A stretch of 64,000 nt of DNA from Streptomyces cupreus (GTDB lineage Bacteria > Actinomycetota > Actinomycetes > Streptomycetales > Streptomycetaceae): NCBI RefSeq assembly GCF_014257025.1, contig NZ_JACMSF010000006.1, forward strand, positions 62,001-126,000. The letters run 5' to 3'. The notes beneath the pieces were generated by a model. That model saw only the letters and a program-made list of their open reading frames with translations, was not told the origin of the DNA and made no database searches. Of the stretch, positions 16,211 through 23,666 are shown piece after piece. Made by a program: the position numbers and the translations under genes. Positions within the stretch are counted from its first letter, which is position 1. Each line of letters opens with the position of its first letter.

Positions 16211-17556
16211 GCGGCCGCACCTCCCTGCGCGGCGGTCGTGCCGTCCATCGGGTTCTTCGAGGCGAGGAGCGTGGTGAGCCGGGACTTCATCCGTGCCGCG
16301 ACGGCGGCCGGCTTGGCGGAGCCCATCGTCGAGGAGACGACGACCGGGCCGAGGTCCTGGGCGAGCACGCCGGTGGAGCCCGCGAACCACACCTTCGGCT
16401 CGGTGGCCTGGTGGTCCATGGCACTCACATACTCGTTCTGCGGGGTGAGCTTCCGGTACGCGTCCGTGGAGAGCGTCGGCGTGTACGCCGGGATGTGGCC
16501 GCCGGCCGCCCACTGCTGGGCGTGGGTGACGACGTACGCGGCCAGTCGGTGCGCGGCCTCGTCGGTGGCGCCCCCGCGGCCCGACTGGTGCGGCAGCACG
16601 AAGGCGTGCGACTCGGCGTGGGTGGCCTGCTTGCCGAAGACGGGCGGCAGCGGGGTGGCGCCGTAGTCGAGTTCGGCACCGGAGAAGACCGGTACGGACC
16701 AGTTGCCCTCCCAGGTGAAGGGGGCGCCGTTGATGAACTGCTCGCCGGTGGGGGCGCCGGGGATGACATAGCCGTCGGTGACGTGCTGCCGCAGGAACTC
16801 CAGGACCTGGGTGGCCTTGTCGGCGTCGAAGAGGACCTCGGTGCGGGCGTCGTTGAACCACTCGCCGCCGAGCTGGGTGTAGAAGGCGACGAAGAACCAC
16901 CACTGGAAGTTCTGGTCGTTGGTCCACAGGCCGATCGTCTGAAGGCCCTTCTTCTGGACCGCCTTGGCCTTCTTCAGGACGTCGAACCACTCGTCGGTGG
17001 AGCCGACCGGGATCATCCGGCCGTCGTCGCCGAGCAGATCCGCCTGCTTCAGCACGTCCTTGCGGTAGAAGCAGAGCTGGACGTGGATGTCGAGCGGCAG
17101 CGCGTAGAGCTTGCCGTCGATGACGCCTCGGCTCCACAGCGCGGGGTTGAAGTCCTGTTGTCGTACGCCGTACTTGGCGAGCAGGTCGACGTCCCACGGA
17201 TCGAGGAGCCGGCCCGGTGAGAAGCCGGCCACCCGGCCCATGTGCATGACGCCGAGCTCGGGGGCGCGGTTGCCCGCGGCGGCCATGGCGAGCTTGGTGT
17301 AGAAGGGGTTGCCCCACTGGAGCGTGGAGTCCTTGACGGCGATGTCGGATTGCTCCTTACGGAAGGCGTCCAGCATCGCGATCATGTTGGATCCGTCGCC
17401 GCCGCTGAAGAGGTTCCAGTAGCGCACCCGGGTGTCGGCGCCGGAGGCGAGTGCGTCGGCCCCGGTCCCGAGCGCCGCGAAGCCGAAGCTTCCGGCGACC
17501 GTCAACCCGCCGATACCGGCGAGGAGTTGCCTGCGACTCAGGCCAGGTCGTCCCAT
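16207..17556 (-). CDS. ABC importer sugar-binding protein, Tat signal
   Basis: 449 residues of the type 1 extracellular solute-binding family. A twin-arginine signal opens the protein (RPGLSRRQLLAGIGGLTVAG), so export of the folded protein via Tat is likely; no lipobox Cys is seen, so the anchor, if any, is the uncleaved helix. The mature part shows RYWNLFSGGDGSNMIAMLDAF, PELGVMHMGRVAGFSPG and AYTPTLSTDAYRKL, usual for oligosaccharide-binding proteins. It is the first gene of the five-gene operon 17556-11904, behind a promoter and operator nearly identical to those of the GH43 operon at 2009-4398. Probable ligand: arabino-oligosaccharides (inference). Confidence 0.92.
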   Translation of the reverse strand: MGRPGLSRRQLLAGIGGLTVAGSFGFAALGTGADALASGADTRVRYWNLFSGGDGSNMIAMLDAFRKEQSDIAVKDSTLQWGNPFYTKLAMAAAGNRAPELGVMHMGRVAGFSPGRLLDPWDVDLLAKYGVRQQDFNPALWSRGVIDGKLYALPLDIHVQLCFYRKDVLKQADLLGDDGRMIPVGSTDEWFDVLKKAKAVQKKGLQTIGLWTNDQNFQWWFFVAFYTQLGGEWFNDARTEVLFDADKATQVLEFLRQHVTDGYVIPGAPTGEQFINGAPFTWEGNWSVPVFSGAELDYGATPLPPVFGKQATHAESHAFVLPHQSGRGGATDEAAHRLAAYVVTHAQQWAAGGHIPAYTPTLSTDAYRKLTPQNEYVSAMDHQATEPKVWFAGSTGVLAQDLGPVVVSSTMGSAKPAAVAARMKSRLTTLLASKNPMDGTTAAQGGAAA

Positions 17557-17589
17557 GCCCTGCCCTTACTGTTCGAGGTACACGTATGT

Positions 17590-17622
17590 CCGAGATTTCG
17601 AATACTGCCCGTAACTTCGAAC
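17590..17622 (-). promoter_or_regulatory. Operator B of the arabino-oligosaccharide importer operon
   Basis: The minus-strand 33-mer runs GTTCGAAGTTACG...ATTCGAAATCTCGG, with two intact TTCGAA half sites 19 bp apart, beginning 3 nt after the -10. It is the sibling of operators A and C. Confidence 0.78.
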
Positions 17623-17625
17623 GGG

Positions 17626-17654
17626 ACCGTAAAGTTGATGCGCCGGCACGTCAA
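17626..17654 (-). promoter_or_regulatory. Promoter of the arabino-oligosaccharide importer operon
   Basis: -35 TTGACG (17649-17654) and -10 TACGGT (17626-17631) with a 17-nt spacer, minus strand. The hexamers are identical to the promoter at 4469-4497. Confidence 0.78.
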
Positions 17655-17744
17655 TGGGTTGCGCAGGATTTCAAGCCGCTTTCAGACCCCGGACCTTCGC
17701 GAACGGTCGTTCCCGTTTGAACAACGGTCGCCCGACCGCATGAC

Positions 17745-17769
17745 GCGGACAGCACCGTCCGCGTACTCT
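17745..17769 (+). promoter_or_regulatory. Candidate promoter/inverted repeat upstream of the 17821 gene
   Basis: The inverted repeat GCGGAC-agcacc-GTCCGC (17745-17762) abuts a possible -10, TACTCT (17764-17769); TGACGC 17 nt upstream could be the -35. Placement between the hexamers would suit a repressor. Support is limited to pattern. Confidence 0.35.
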
Positions 17770-17820
17770 CGAACGGCCTGCCCTACAGCACCGGGACGGC
17801 GGCTGGACAAAGGGGGATGG

Positions 17821-18429
17821 ATGGACATCGCGGGCGCGCGCAGAGGGGCGGCCCGGGTCGCGGCAGCGCTGCGGCGGCGCCCACGCGGCGGCCCCGCGAT
17901 GCGCGGTCTCGCGGCCGAACTCGCCACCGCGATGCGGGCGAACGGCCGCCGCCCGGCCGATGTACGCGAGCTGTGCGCGGCCCTGTGCGAGGAGATGAGC
18001 GCCCGCCGCGGCGGCCGACCCGTCGAACTGCGCTTCGAGCGCTTCCCCGACGAGATCGAAGTCACCGGGCTGTGGGTGGAGTTCCAGGACTTCGACCTGG
18101 TCATCGTCGAGGAGCGGGCCGAGGCGATGCAGCAACTGGTCATTCTGGGACATGAGTTGTGGCATCTGCATGCGGGGCATCGGCACCCCCACATCGCCGG
18201 TGCAGCGGCCGTGGACGCCCTGGCCGAGCGGCCCGACTGGCAGGACGTCGCGCTCACCGTCGCCGCCCGCAACGGCTCCCGCGAGCGCGACGAGGCCGAC
18301 GCCGACGACTTCGGGCACCGGCTGGCGGCGATCTTCCGGCCGTACCTGACGGCCCCCGAGACCCGGCCAACGCTCGACCCGCTCCAGCGTTCCCTCGGCT
18401 ACCGCGGACGAGGAGGCCCGACAGGATGA
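17821..18429 (+). CDS. 'Toxin component' family protein with HExxH-like zinc motif
   Basis: 202 residues. The central LVILGHELWHLHAGH contains a HELWH metal-binding sequence with further His, typical of ImmA/IrrE-like metallopeptidase domains, and DEADADDFGHRLAAIF follows. The family is annotated as the toxin component of a toxin-antitoxin system in Streptomyces, usually beside MAB_1171c, as here (ATGA overlap with 18426). Whether it is toxic or a regulated protease cleaving a repressor is not known. No HTH antitoxin gene is adjacent. The ATG at 17821 is preceded by AAAGGGGGATGG; longer upstream readings lack a Shine-Dalgarno. Confidence 0.8.
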   Translation: MDIAGARRGAARVAAALRRRPRGGPAMRGLAAELATAMRANGRRPADVRELCAALCEEMSARRGGRPVELRFERFPDEIEVTGLWVEFQDFDLVIVEERAEAMQQLVILGHELWHLHAGHRHPHIAGAAAVDALAERPDWQDVALTVAARNGSRERDEADADDFGHRLAAIFRPYLTAPETRPTLDPLQRSLGYRGRGGPTG

Positions 18430-19655
18430 CGACGACGTACGCCCTGGACCCTTCCGCCCTGCTCAGTGACTTCTACATCTCCTTCTGGATCCCCACCGCG
18501 GTCCTCGCCGCCGCCCTGGCGATCAAGCTGCCCTCCATCATCCGGCTCTGGCGCGACCCGCTACTGCGCGCGGTCGGCGGACTGCTGCTGCTCGCCTGCG
18601 GGGTGTTCGTCTTCTGCTCGCCCTCGACCATCGCCCAGGTCAACCGGCTGGTCGGCGTGCCCAACATCTCGGCGCCCTGGTGCTATTCGTTGCTGACGGC
18701 GTTCTGCGGCTCCTGTCTGCTGCTGATCATCGCCTGGCGCAACGGCCTGTCCGACCGCAACGCCGCCACCCGCCGCGCCATGCGCTGGCTCGTCTCCGTC
18801 TACTCGGGCGTGATCGTCGCCCTGTGGGTGCTGTTCGCCCTCGCGGACGCCCCCGTGGAGCGGCTGCGGGATCTGGACACGTACTACGCCAACACCCCGT
18901 TCATGCGCGAGGAGATCGTCCTCTACCTCCTCGCGCACACCGTGGCCGTACTGATCACGTCCCGGCTGATCTGGAACTGGGTGCGCACCGACGGCCTTGA
19001 CGCCTGGCTGCGCTGGGGACTGAAGCTGCTGGGGGCCGGCTATGTGGTGAACCTCGTCTTCGACGGCGCCAAGATCACCGCGGTGGTGGCCCGCTGGACC
19101 GGCAACGACCTGGACTGGCTCAGCACCGACCTGGCCCCGCCGGTGGCCGCGGTCTCCGCCATCCTCATCGCGGTCGGCTTCATCCTCCCGCACGCCGGCC
19201 AGTACCTCCACGACCGCTGGCGGGTCCGGCTCGCCCACCGCGAACTGCGGCCCCTGTACCTGCTGATGCGCACGGTCAGCGGCAACCGCCTCCCCTTCGT
19301 GCTGCGCGCCACCCCCGAACTGCGCCTGATCCGCCGGGAGACGTTCATCCGCGACGTCCTGCTCCCCCTCGCCCGCCACATCGACGAGGGCCTGCGCCGA
19401 CGCGCCTACGACCGCGGAATCGCCCTCGGCTTCAACCCCGCCCGCTCCCGGGCGCTGGCCGCCGCGGTGGCGATCCAGGACGCGGTCGAGGCCAAGCGGC
19501 GGGCCCCGGACAGCGAGGGAACGGGCGACCCCGACACCACCGAGCTGCTCCGGGAGATCGGCGCTGTGTCACGGGCGCTGCGCCGCCCGGACCTGCTGGA
19601 AGCGGTTCGAGACGGTACGGCGGAGTCGCAATCCATGGCGTCCACGTCCCGTTAG
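18426..19655 (+). CDS. MAB_1171c-family multi-pass membrane protein
   Basis: 409 residues. About seven hydrophobic helices lie in the first 260 residues (starting FYISFWIPTAVLAAALAIKL). A cytoplasmic basic domain follows (about 265-409, including FVLRATPELRLIRRETFIRDVLL), carrying residues of the MAB_1171c family described as putative transporters. It starts in the ATGA overlapping the upstream metallopeptidase-like gene, a pairing recurrent in Streptomyces. The C-terminal half could be a signalling or binding module; transport has not been shown. Confidence 0.82.
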   Translation: MTTTYALDPSALLSDFYISFWIPTAVLAAALAIKLPSIIRLWRDPLLRAVGGLLLLACGVFVFCSPSTIAQVNRLVGVPNISAPWCYSLLTAFCGSCLLLIIAWRNGLSDRNAATRRAMRWLVSVYSGVIVALWVLFALADAPVERLRDLDTYYANTPFMREEIVLYLLAHTVAVLITSRLIWNWVRTDGLDAWLRWGLKLLGAGYVVNLVFDGAKITAVVARWTGNDLDWLSTDLAPPVAAVSAILIAVGFILPHAGQYLHDRWRVRLAHRELRPLYLLMRTVSGNRLPFVLRATPELRLIRRETFIRDVLLPLARHIDEGLRRRAYDRGIALGFNPARSRALAAAVAIQDAVEAKRRAPDSEGTGDPDTTELLREIGAVSRALRRPDLLEAVRDGTAESQSMASTSR

Positions 19656-19752
19656 TCACCGATGCCGCTGAAGTCCTCGATACCGATGGGTGTCCCATGC
19701 CGTGTTCGCGTGCTGTAGTGCGAGCTGTATTCGCGCCGTTCTGGCGAAGAAC

Positions 19753-19810
19753 AAGTCGTCCATGAGTGACCGTTCAGGAGCAAGCCGTCCATGAGTGATC
19801 GCAGTGCCAC
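19753..19810 (+). repeat. 29-nt imperfect tandem duplication over the start of the FAD oxidoreductase gene
   Basis: AAGTCGTCCATGAGTGACCG (from 19753) recurs 29 nt later as AAGCCGTCCATGAGTGATCG. Both copies contain the same start context. The first ATG (19762) opens a 10-codon frame that ends in TGA overlapping the true ATG at 19791, thus an upstream mini-ORF coupled to the gene. AGGAG lies at 19776-19780. Confidence 0.7.
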
Positions 19811-21185
19811 CGCCGTCGTGCTCGGCGGCTCCGTCGCCGGGATGCTCACCGCCCGCGCGCTGGCGTCCGTCGGCGTCCGTGTCACGGTCGTCGAGCGCGA
19901 CGCCCTCCCGGCGGGCCCCGAACCACGCAAGGGCCTCCCCCAGGCCCGCCATGTCCACCAGCTGTGGTCCGGAGGCGCACACGCCATGGAGGAACTCCTC
20001 CCGGGCGTCACGGCGCGGCTCCGGGAGGCGGGCGCAAGGCGACTTCCGGTCACCACGGACATGGTCGGCCTCTCGCCGCGCGGCTGGTACCGGCGCTGGG
20101 CCGAGTCCCACTTCATGCTGCTGTGCAGCCGGGACCTGCTGGACGCGACGGTACGCGCCCAGGTCCTCGCCGACGAGCGGATCGAGCTGGTGGAGCGAGC
20201 GGAGGTGCTGGACCTGGAGGGCACGGCCGCCGCCGTGACCGGCGTACTCCTGCGCGCCCACGACGACATCCGGCGCACCCTGCGGGCCGACCTGGTCGTC
20301 GACGCGACGGGACGCGGATCTCGTACGCCCCACTGGCTGACGGCGCTCGGGCTGCCGCAGGCGGAGGTGCGGGAGGTGAACTCCGGTGTGGCATACGCAA
20401 GCCGCCTGTTCCAGGCGCCGGAGGCGGCCGAGGACGACTTCCCGGTGGTCAACATCCAGCCGGAGCCGCGCAGCGGTGGCCCCGGGCGGGGCGGTGTACT
20501 GTTACCGATCGAGCACGGACGCTGGCTGGTCACCCTGTTCGGCACACGGGGCGGTGAACCGACGTCCACGACGGCCGACTTCGACGTCTACGCCCGCAAG
20601 GAGCAGCGGCATCCGATCCTGGCGGACCTGATCGCGCAGGCGGAACCCTTGTCCGACGTGTCCTTCACCCGTGCGACGGCGAATCGCCGCCACTTCTACG
20701 AGCGGATGGCCGGGTGGCCGGAGAACTTCGTGGTCGTCGGCGACGCGCTGGCCGCGTTCAACCCCATCTACGGGCACGGCATGTCTGTGGCCGCACAGGC
20801 GGCGGTGGCCCTGCGTACCACTGTGCAGGACTTCGGCTGGGGAACGCCCGGTCTGTCACGGCGCCTGCAGAAGGCGGTGGCCCGACCGGCGCGGGCGGCC
20901 TGGGACTTGGCCATCGGGCAGGACGTGTTCTATCCCGGGGTGACGGAGTCGGGGCCCACGCGGGCGGAAAGGCTGGTGTCCGCGTACGTCGACCGTCTGA
21001 CGTACACGGCGACGGGGAACGGCCGCGTGGCGCGGGCGGTGACGGATGTGATGTCGCTGGAGAAGGGGGCCGGGGTGCTGCTGACGCCGAGTGTGCTGCT
21101 GGCGGCGGTGGTCGGCCCGCTCAAGCCTGCGCTGAGCGGACCGCCTTTGACCGGGGATGAGTTGAAGCGGGCGGGGTTGCAGTAA
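19791..21185 (+). CDS. FAD-dependent oxidoreductase/monooxygenase (squalene-epoxidase/geranylgeranyl-reductase-like)
   Basis: 464 residues. The FAD dinucleotide fold is VVLGGSVAGMLTARALASVG (about 9-28) with Glu in VTVVERD binding ribose. The GD-type motif is VVVGDALAAFNPIYGHGMSVAAQ (about 320-342), and DLVVDATGRGSRTPHWL is present. The class hydroxylates or reduces hydrophobic substrates with NAD(P)H. The gene has a TTA codon (20502-20504, codon 238), so translation may depend on bldA tRNA. No dedicated pathway genes adjoin it: the upstream pair is unrelated and the downstream pair converges. The start at 19791 is chosen by the Shine-Dalgarno at 19776. Confidence 0.85.
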   Translation: MSDRSATAVVLGGSVAGMLTARALASVGVRVTVVERDALPAGPEPRKGLPQARHVHQLWSGGAHAMEELLPGVTARLREAGARRLPVTTDMVGLSPRGWYRRWAESHFMLLCSRDLLDATVRAQVLADERIELVERAEVLDLEGTAAAVTGVLLRAHDDIRRTLRADLVVDATGRGSRTPHWLTALGLPQAEVREVNSGVAYASRLFQAPEAAEDDFPVVNIQPEPRSGGPGRGGVLLPIEHGRWLVTLFGTRGGEPTSTTADFDVYARKEQRHPILADLIAQAEPLSDVSFTRATANRRHFYERMAGWPENFVVVGDALAAFNPIYGHGMSVAAQAAVALRTTVQDFGWGTPGLSRRLQKAVARPARAAWDLAIGQDVFYPGVTESGPTRAERLVSAYVDRLTYTATGNGRVARAVTDVMSLEKGAGVLLTPSVLLAAVVGPLKPALSGPPLTGDELKRAGLQ

Positions 21186-21193
21186 TCAGCCCA

Positions 21194-22045
21194 TCAGCCC
21201 GCGAAGGGCGGCTGGGTGAGCCCCTTCCCCGCCCCCGGCACCACCAGCAGCGAGCCGGCCACCGGATGCGGGGCGTCCAGCCCCACCCGGGCCGTGGTGA
21301 TGTACAGGTCGGTCAGGTCCGCGCCGCCGAAGGCGCAGGCCGTGATCCGGGGGGTGGGGAGGGTGATCTCCCGGTCCAGCTCCCCGGTGGGGGTGTACCG
21401 GCGCACCGCCCCTCCGTCCCACAGGGCCACCCACACACAGCCGTCCGCGTCGACGGTGAGACCGTCGGGGAATCCGGCGCCGTCCTCGATCTCGGCGAGG
21501 GGGCGGCGGTTGGTGACGGTCCCGTCCTCGGCGTAGTCGAAGACGTCGACGCGGCGGGTGGGCGAGTCGATGTAGTAAAGGAGACGGCCGTCGGGGCTCC
21601 AGCCGGTGCCGTTGCTGACGGCGACGTCGTCGAGGACGACGGTGGCGGAGCCTTCAGGTTCAGGGGCGTACCGGGACAGCGTGCCGCCGCCCGGCGCCTC
21701 GTCGTAGCGCATCGTGCCGGCCCAGAGGGAGCCGTCGGGGGCGACGGCGGCGTCGTTGGCGCGGCGGCCCGGGACCGGTTCGCGATGGAGCCAGCGGAAG
21801 GAGCCGTCGGGGTCGAGGAGGGCGACGCCGTCGCGGAGGTTGAGGACGAGACCGCCGTTCGCGCGCGGCTTCACGGCTCCGACGTGCTGGTCGGTGGTAC
21901 GGGTGGTGCGACGGCCGGAGGAAGGCTCGTAGGTGTGGATACGCGATCCGAGGATGTCGATCCAGATCAGCCGCCCGGTCGCCGGATCCCAGGTGGGCCC
22001 CTCCCCGAGGGTCGCCTCCGCCCGTACCGCTACCTCATACGTCAT
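21194..22045 (-). CDS. SMP-30/gluconolactonase-family lactonase
   Basis: 283 residues of a six-bladed propeller. Metal ligands are seen as Glu in TLGEGPTWDP, Asn in VSNGTGWSPDGRLLY, Asp in FPDGLTVDADGCVWVALW, and the substrate loop RRANDAAVAPDGSLWAGTM. Known family activities are hydrolysis of sugar lactones (glucono-, arabinono-, xylonolactone) with a divalent ion. It overlaps the upstream IclR gene by 4 nt (ATGA). Because the IclR promoter carries the operator found on both arabinan operons, an arabinonolactonase role is plausible, although no arabinose dehydrogenase or dehydratase is in the window. Confidence 0.88.
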   Translation of the reverse strand: MTYEVAVRAEATLGEGPTWDPATGRLIWIDILGSRIHTYEPSSGRRTTRTTDQHVGAVKPRANGGLVLNLRDGVALLDPDGSFRWLHREPVPGRRANDAAVAPDGSLWAGTMRYDEAPGGGTLSRYAPEPEGSATVVLDDVAVSNGTGWSPDGRLLYYIDSPTRRVDVFDYAEDGTVTNRRPLAEIEDGAGFPDGLTVDADGCVWVALWDGGAVRRYTPTGELDREITLPTPRITACAFGGADLTDLYITTARVGLDAPHPVAGSLLVVPGAGKGLTQPPFAG

Positions 22046-22815
22046 GCGACGCTCCGGTGGCCGAGCCGCTCGGAGAGCTCGGCGGCGCCCTTGGCGGCGA
22101 GCTGCTCCAGTTCCGCCTTGCGCTCCTCGCTCCAGCGGATCATGGGCACGGAGATGGACAGCGCGGCGACGACCCGGCCGGTGCGGTCCCGTACCGGGGC
22201 GGCGACGCAGGAGACGTCCGGGTTGGACTCGCGGCTCTCCACGGCGATCCCGCGCCGGTGAATCTCGGCGAGGGCCTCGCGCAGAACGGCCGGGTCGGTG
22301 ATGCTGTTGGGGGTCATCGCGACCAGCTCGGCATCGTCCGGGATGCGCGAGGTGAGCTCCTGCTCCGGCAGGGACGCCAGCAGCATCTTGCCGACGGAGG
22401 TGCAGTGGGCGGGCAGGCGACGGCCGGCCGCCGACACCATGCGCACGGCGTGCGTGGAGTCGACCTTGGCGATGTAGATGACGTCGGTGCCTTCGAGGAT
22501 CGCCACGTGTACGGTCTCGTCGCAGGTCTCGGCGACCGACCGGGCCACCTGCTGGCCCTCGGCGGCGAGGTCGAGCTGCTCGGCGTAGCGGCTGCCGAGC
22601 TGGTACGGCCGTACGCCCAGCCGATAGCGGCCCGGCTGCCCCGGCACCGGGACGATGTAGGACCGGGCGGCGAGCGTGGTGACGAGTTCGTGCACGGTGG
22701 TGCGCGGGAGCTGGAGCTTGCGCACGATGTCGGGGGCGGAGAGTGTGCCGTCCCCGTCGAGGAAGAGCTCAAGGATGTCGAGAGCCCGGGTCACAGCAGG
22801 TACGAGGCGTCCCAC
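22042..22815 (-). CDS. IclR-family regulator, candidate controller of the arabinan operons
   Basis: 257 residues. An N-terminal winged helix (VPAVTRALDILELF...LSAPDIVRKLQLPRTTVHELVTTLAAR) is followed by the IclR effector domain (from about 80; HVAILEGTDVIYIAKVDSTHAVRM, LPAHCTSVGKMLLASLPEQEL, VAAPVRDRTGRVVAALSISVPM). GTG at 22815 is chosen for its GGGAGGGGG ribosome-binding site; an ATG upstream (22875) would place the operator inside or next to the coding region. Operator C (22864-22896) lies about 50 nt upstream, and its likeness to operators A and B argues for autoregulation plus control of the GH43 and importer operons. Confidence 0.88.
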   Translation of the reverse strand: MGRLVPAVTRALDILELFLDGDGTLSAPDIVRKLQLPRTTVHELVTTLAARSYIVPVPGQPGRYRLGVRPYQLGSRYAEQLDLAAEGQQVARSVAETCDETVHVAILEGTDVIYIAKVDSTHAVRMVSAAGRRLPAHCTSVGKMLLASLPEQELTSRIPDDAELVAMTPNSITDPAVLREALAEIHRRGIAVESRESNPDVSCVAAPVRDRTGRVVAALSISVPMIRWSEERKAELEQLAAKGAAELSERLGHRSVA

Positions 22816-22863
22816 GTCCGGCCCCCTCCCTTTGATGTCTGCGAAGTTGATGCCCGGCGGTGT

Positions 22864-22896
22864 TCGAAATTTCAACAGCCGATCGGAATGACGAAC
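22864..22896 (-). promoter_or_regulatory. Operator C upstream of the IclR gene
   Basis: The minus-strand 33-mer GTTCGTCATTCCGATCGG...GAAATTTCGA aligns without gaps with operator A at 22 of 33 positions. A plausible promoter, TTGCCC-18-TAGCCT, lies immediately upstream on the minus strand, so the site would sit over the transcription start, as at the arabinan operons. Confidence 0.65.
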
Positions 22897-22965
22897 ATAG
22901 GCTACTCGTGGCGGGTTTGCCTGGGCAATGGGCCTGCGGCCACCCGAATCCCGGGGGCCGCGCTC

Positions 22966-23586
22966 TCATGACTCCCGGAGGTACGCGAACGCGGCGGCCA
23001 GCAGTTCGTGCGCCACGGCGGGCGTGCGTTCCTCCTCGGGCAGACCGGCGTACGCGAACAGCGCGGAGCGCATCGCGCCGACGGCGGCGCGGGCCAGTAC
23101 GGCCGCGCGCAGCGGCGTGGCCGTGCCGGGATCACGCTCGGCCAGCCGCTCCCGCAGGGCGTCGGTCAGTCCGTCCTCGAACTTGCTCAGCACCGGCAGG
23201 AGCTGGCGTACCGGCCCGCCGGGAAAGCGCTGCGGCGGCCCACTGAACATCAGGCCGGGGGTGCCGTCGGCGATGAGGTCGAGACAGACACCCAGGACGG
23301 CGGTGTAGGGGTCCTCGCCGGCGGGGCGGGCCAGGACCTGGGCCCGCATGACCGGGATGAGGTCCAGGACCTCGTCGAGGACCAGGTCCTCCTTGGAGGG
23401 GAAGTAGCGGAAGAAGGTCCGCTCGGTGACTCCGGCGGCCGCCGCGATGTCCCGCACGGTCGTCTGCGCATAGCCACGCTCCTCGAACATGCGGTGGGCG
23501 GCCTCCTGGAGGGCCTTGCGGGTCGCCGCCTTGTGCGCCTCGCGACGCCCGTGCGGCTCCGCGGGGGGAGTGTCGAGGGTTGCCAT
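22966..23586 (-). CDS. TetR-family repressor of the DUF2993/MMPL pair
   Basis: 206 residues. A TetR helix-turn-helix occupies about residues 20-65 (ALQEAAHRMFEERGYAQTTVRDIAAAAGVTERTFFRYFPSKEDL), followed by a helical ligand domain. It is divergent from 23661, with a strong palindrome between them, the classical local-repressor arrangement for an exporter. No Shine-Dalgarno is seen before the ATG. Confidence 0.9.
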   Translation of the reverse strand: MATLDTPPAEPHGRREAHKAATRKALQEAAHRMFEERGYAQTTVRDIAAAAGVTERTFFRYFPSKEDLVLDEVLDLIPVMRAQVLARPAGEDPYTAVLGVCLDLIADGTPGLMFSGPPQRFPGGPVRQLLPVLSKFEDGLTDALRERLAERDPGTATPLRAAVLARAAVGAMRSALFAYAGLPEEERTPAVAHELLAAAFAYLRES

Positions 23587-23617
23587 GTGCGGAGTATCGC
23601 AGGCGGAAAACCGACGG

Positions 23618-23649
23618 TACAGAATCTGTCAGTCATGACAGATTCTGTA
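23618..23649. promoter_or_regulatory. TetR operator: perfect 14-bp inverted repeat
   Basis: TACAGAATCTGTCA-GTCA-TGACAGATTCTGTA, both arms exact. CTGTCA sequences in the arms can serve as -35 elements in both directions (with -10 TATGCT at 23648-23653 rightward and TACCGT leftward), so bound repressor would shut both genes. Confidence 0.85.
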
Positions 23650-23652
23650 TGC

Positions 23653-23666
23653 TGTCAGTCATGACA
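23653..23666. promoter_or_regulatory. Second short palindrome over the start codon of the DUF2993 gene
   Basis: TGTCA-GTCA-TGACA repeats the core of the main operator, and its ATG (23661-23663) is the proposed start codon. It may be a second binding site for TetR. Confidence 0.6.

Noticed and set aside
21194..22815. The IclR/SMP-30 pair as an isolated gluconate-type lactone system
   Set aside because: Not excluded, but the operator shared with both arabinan operons makes an arabinose connection the better first hypothesis.
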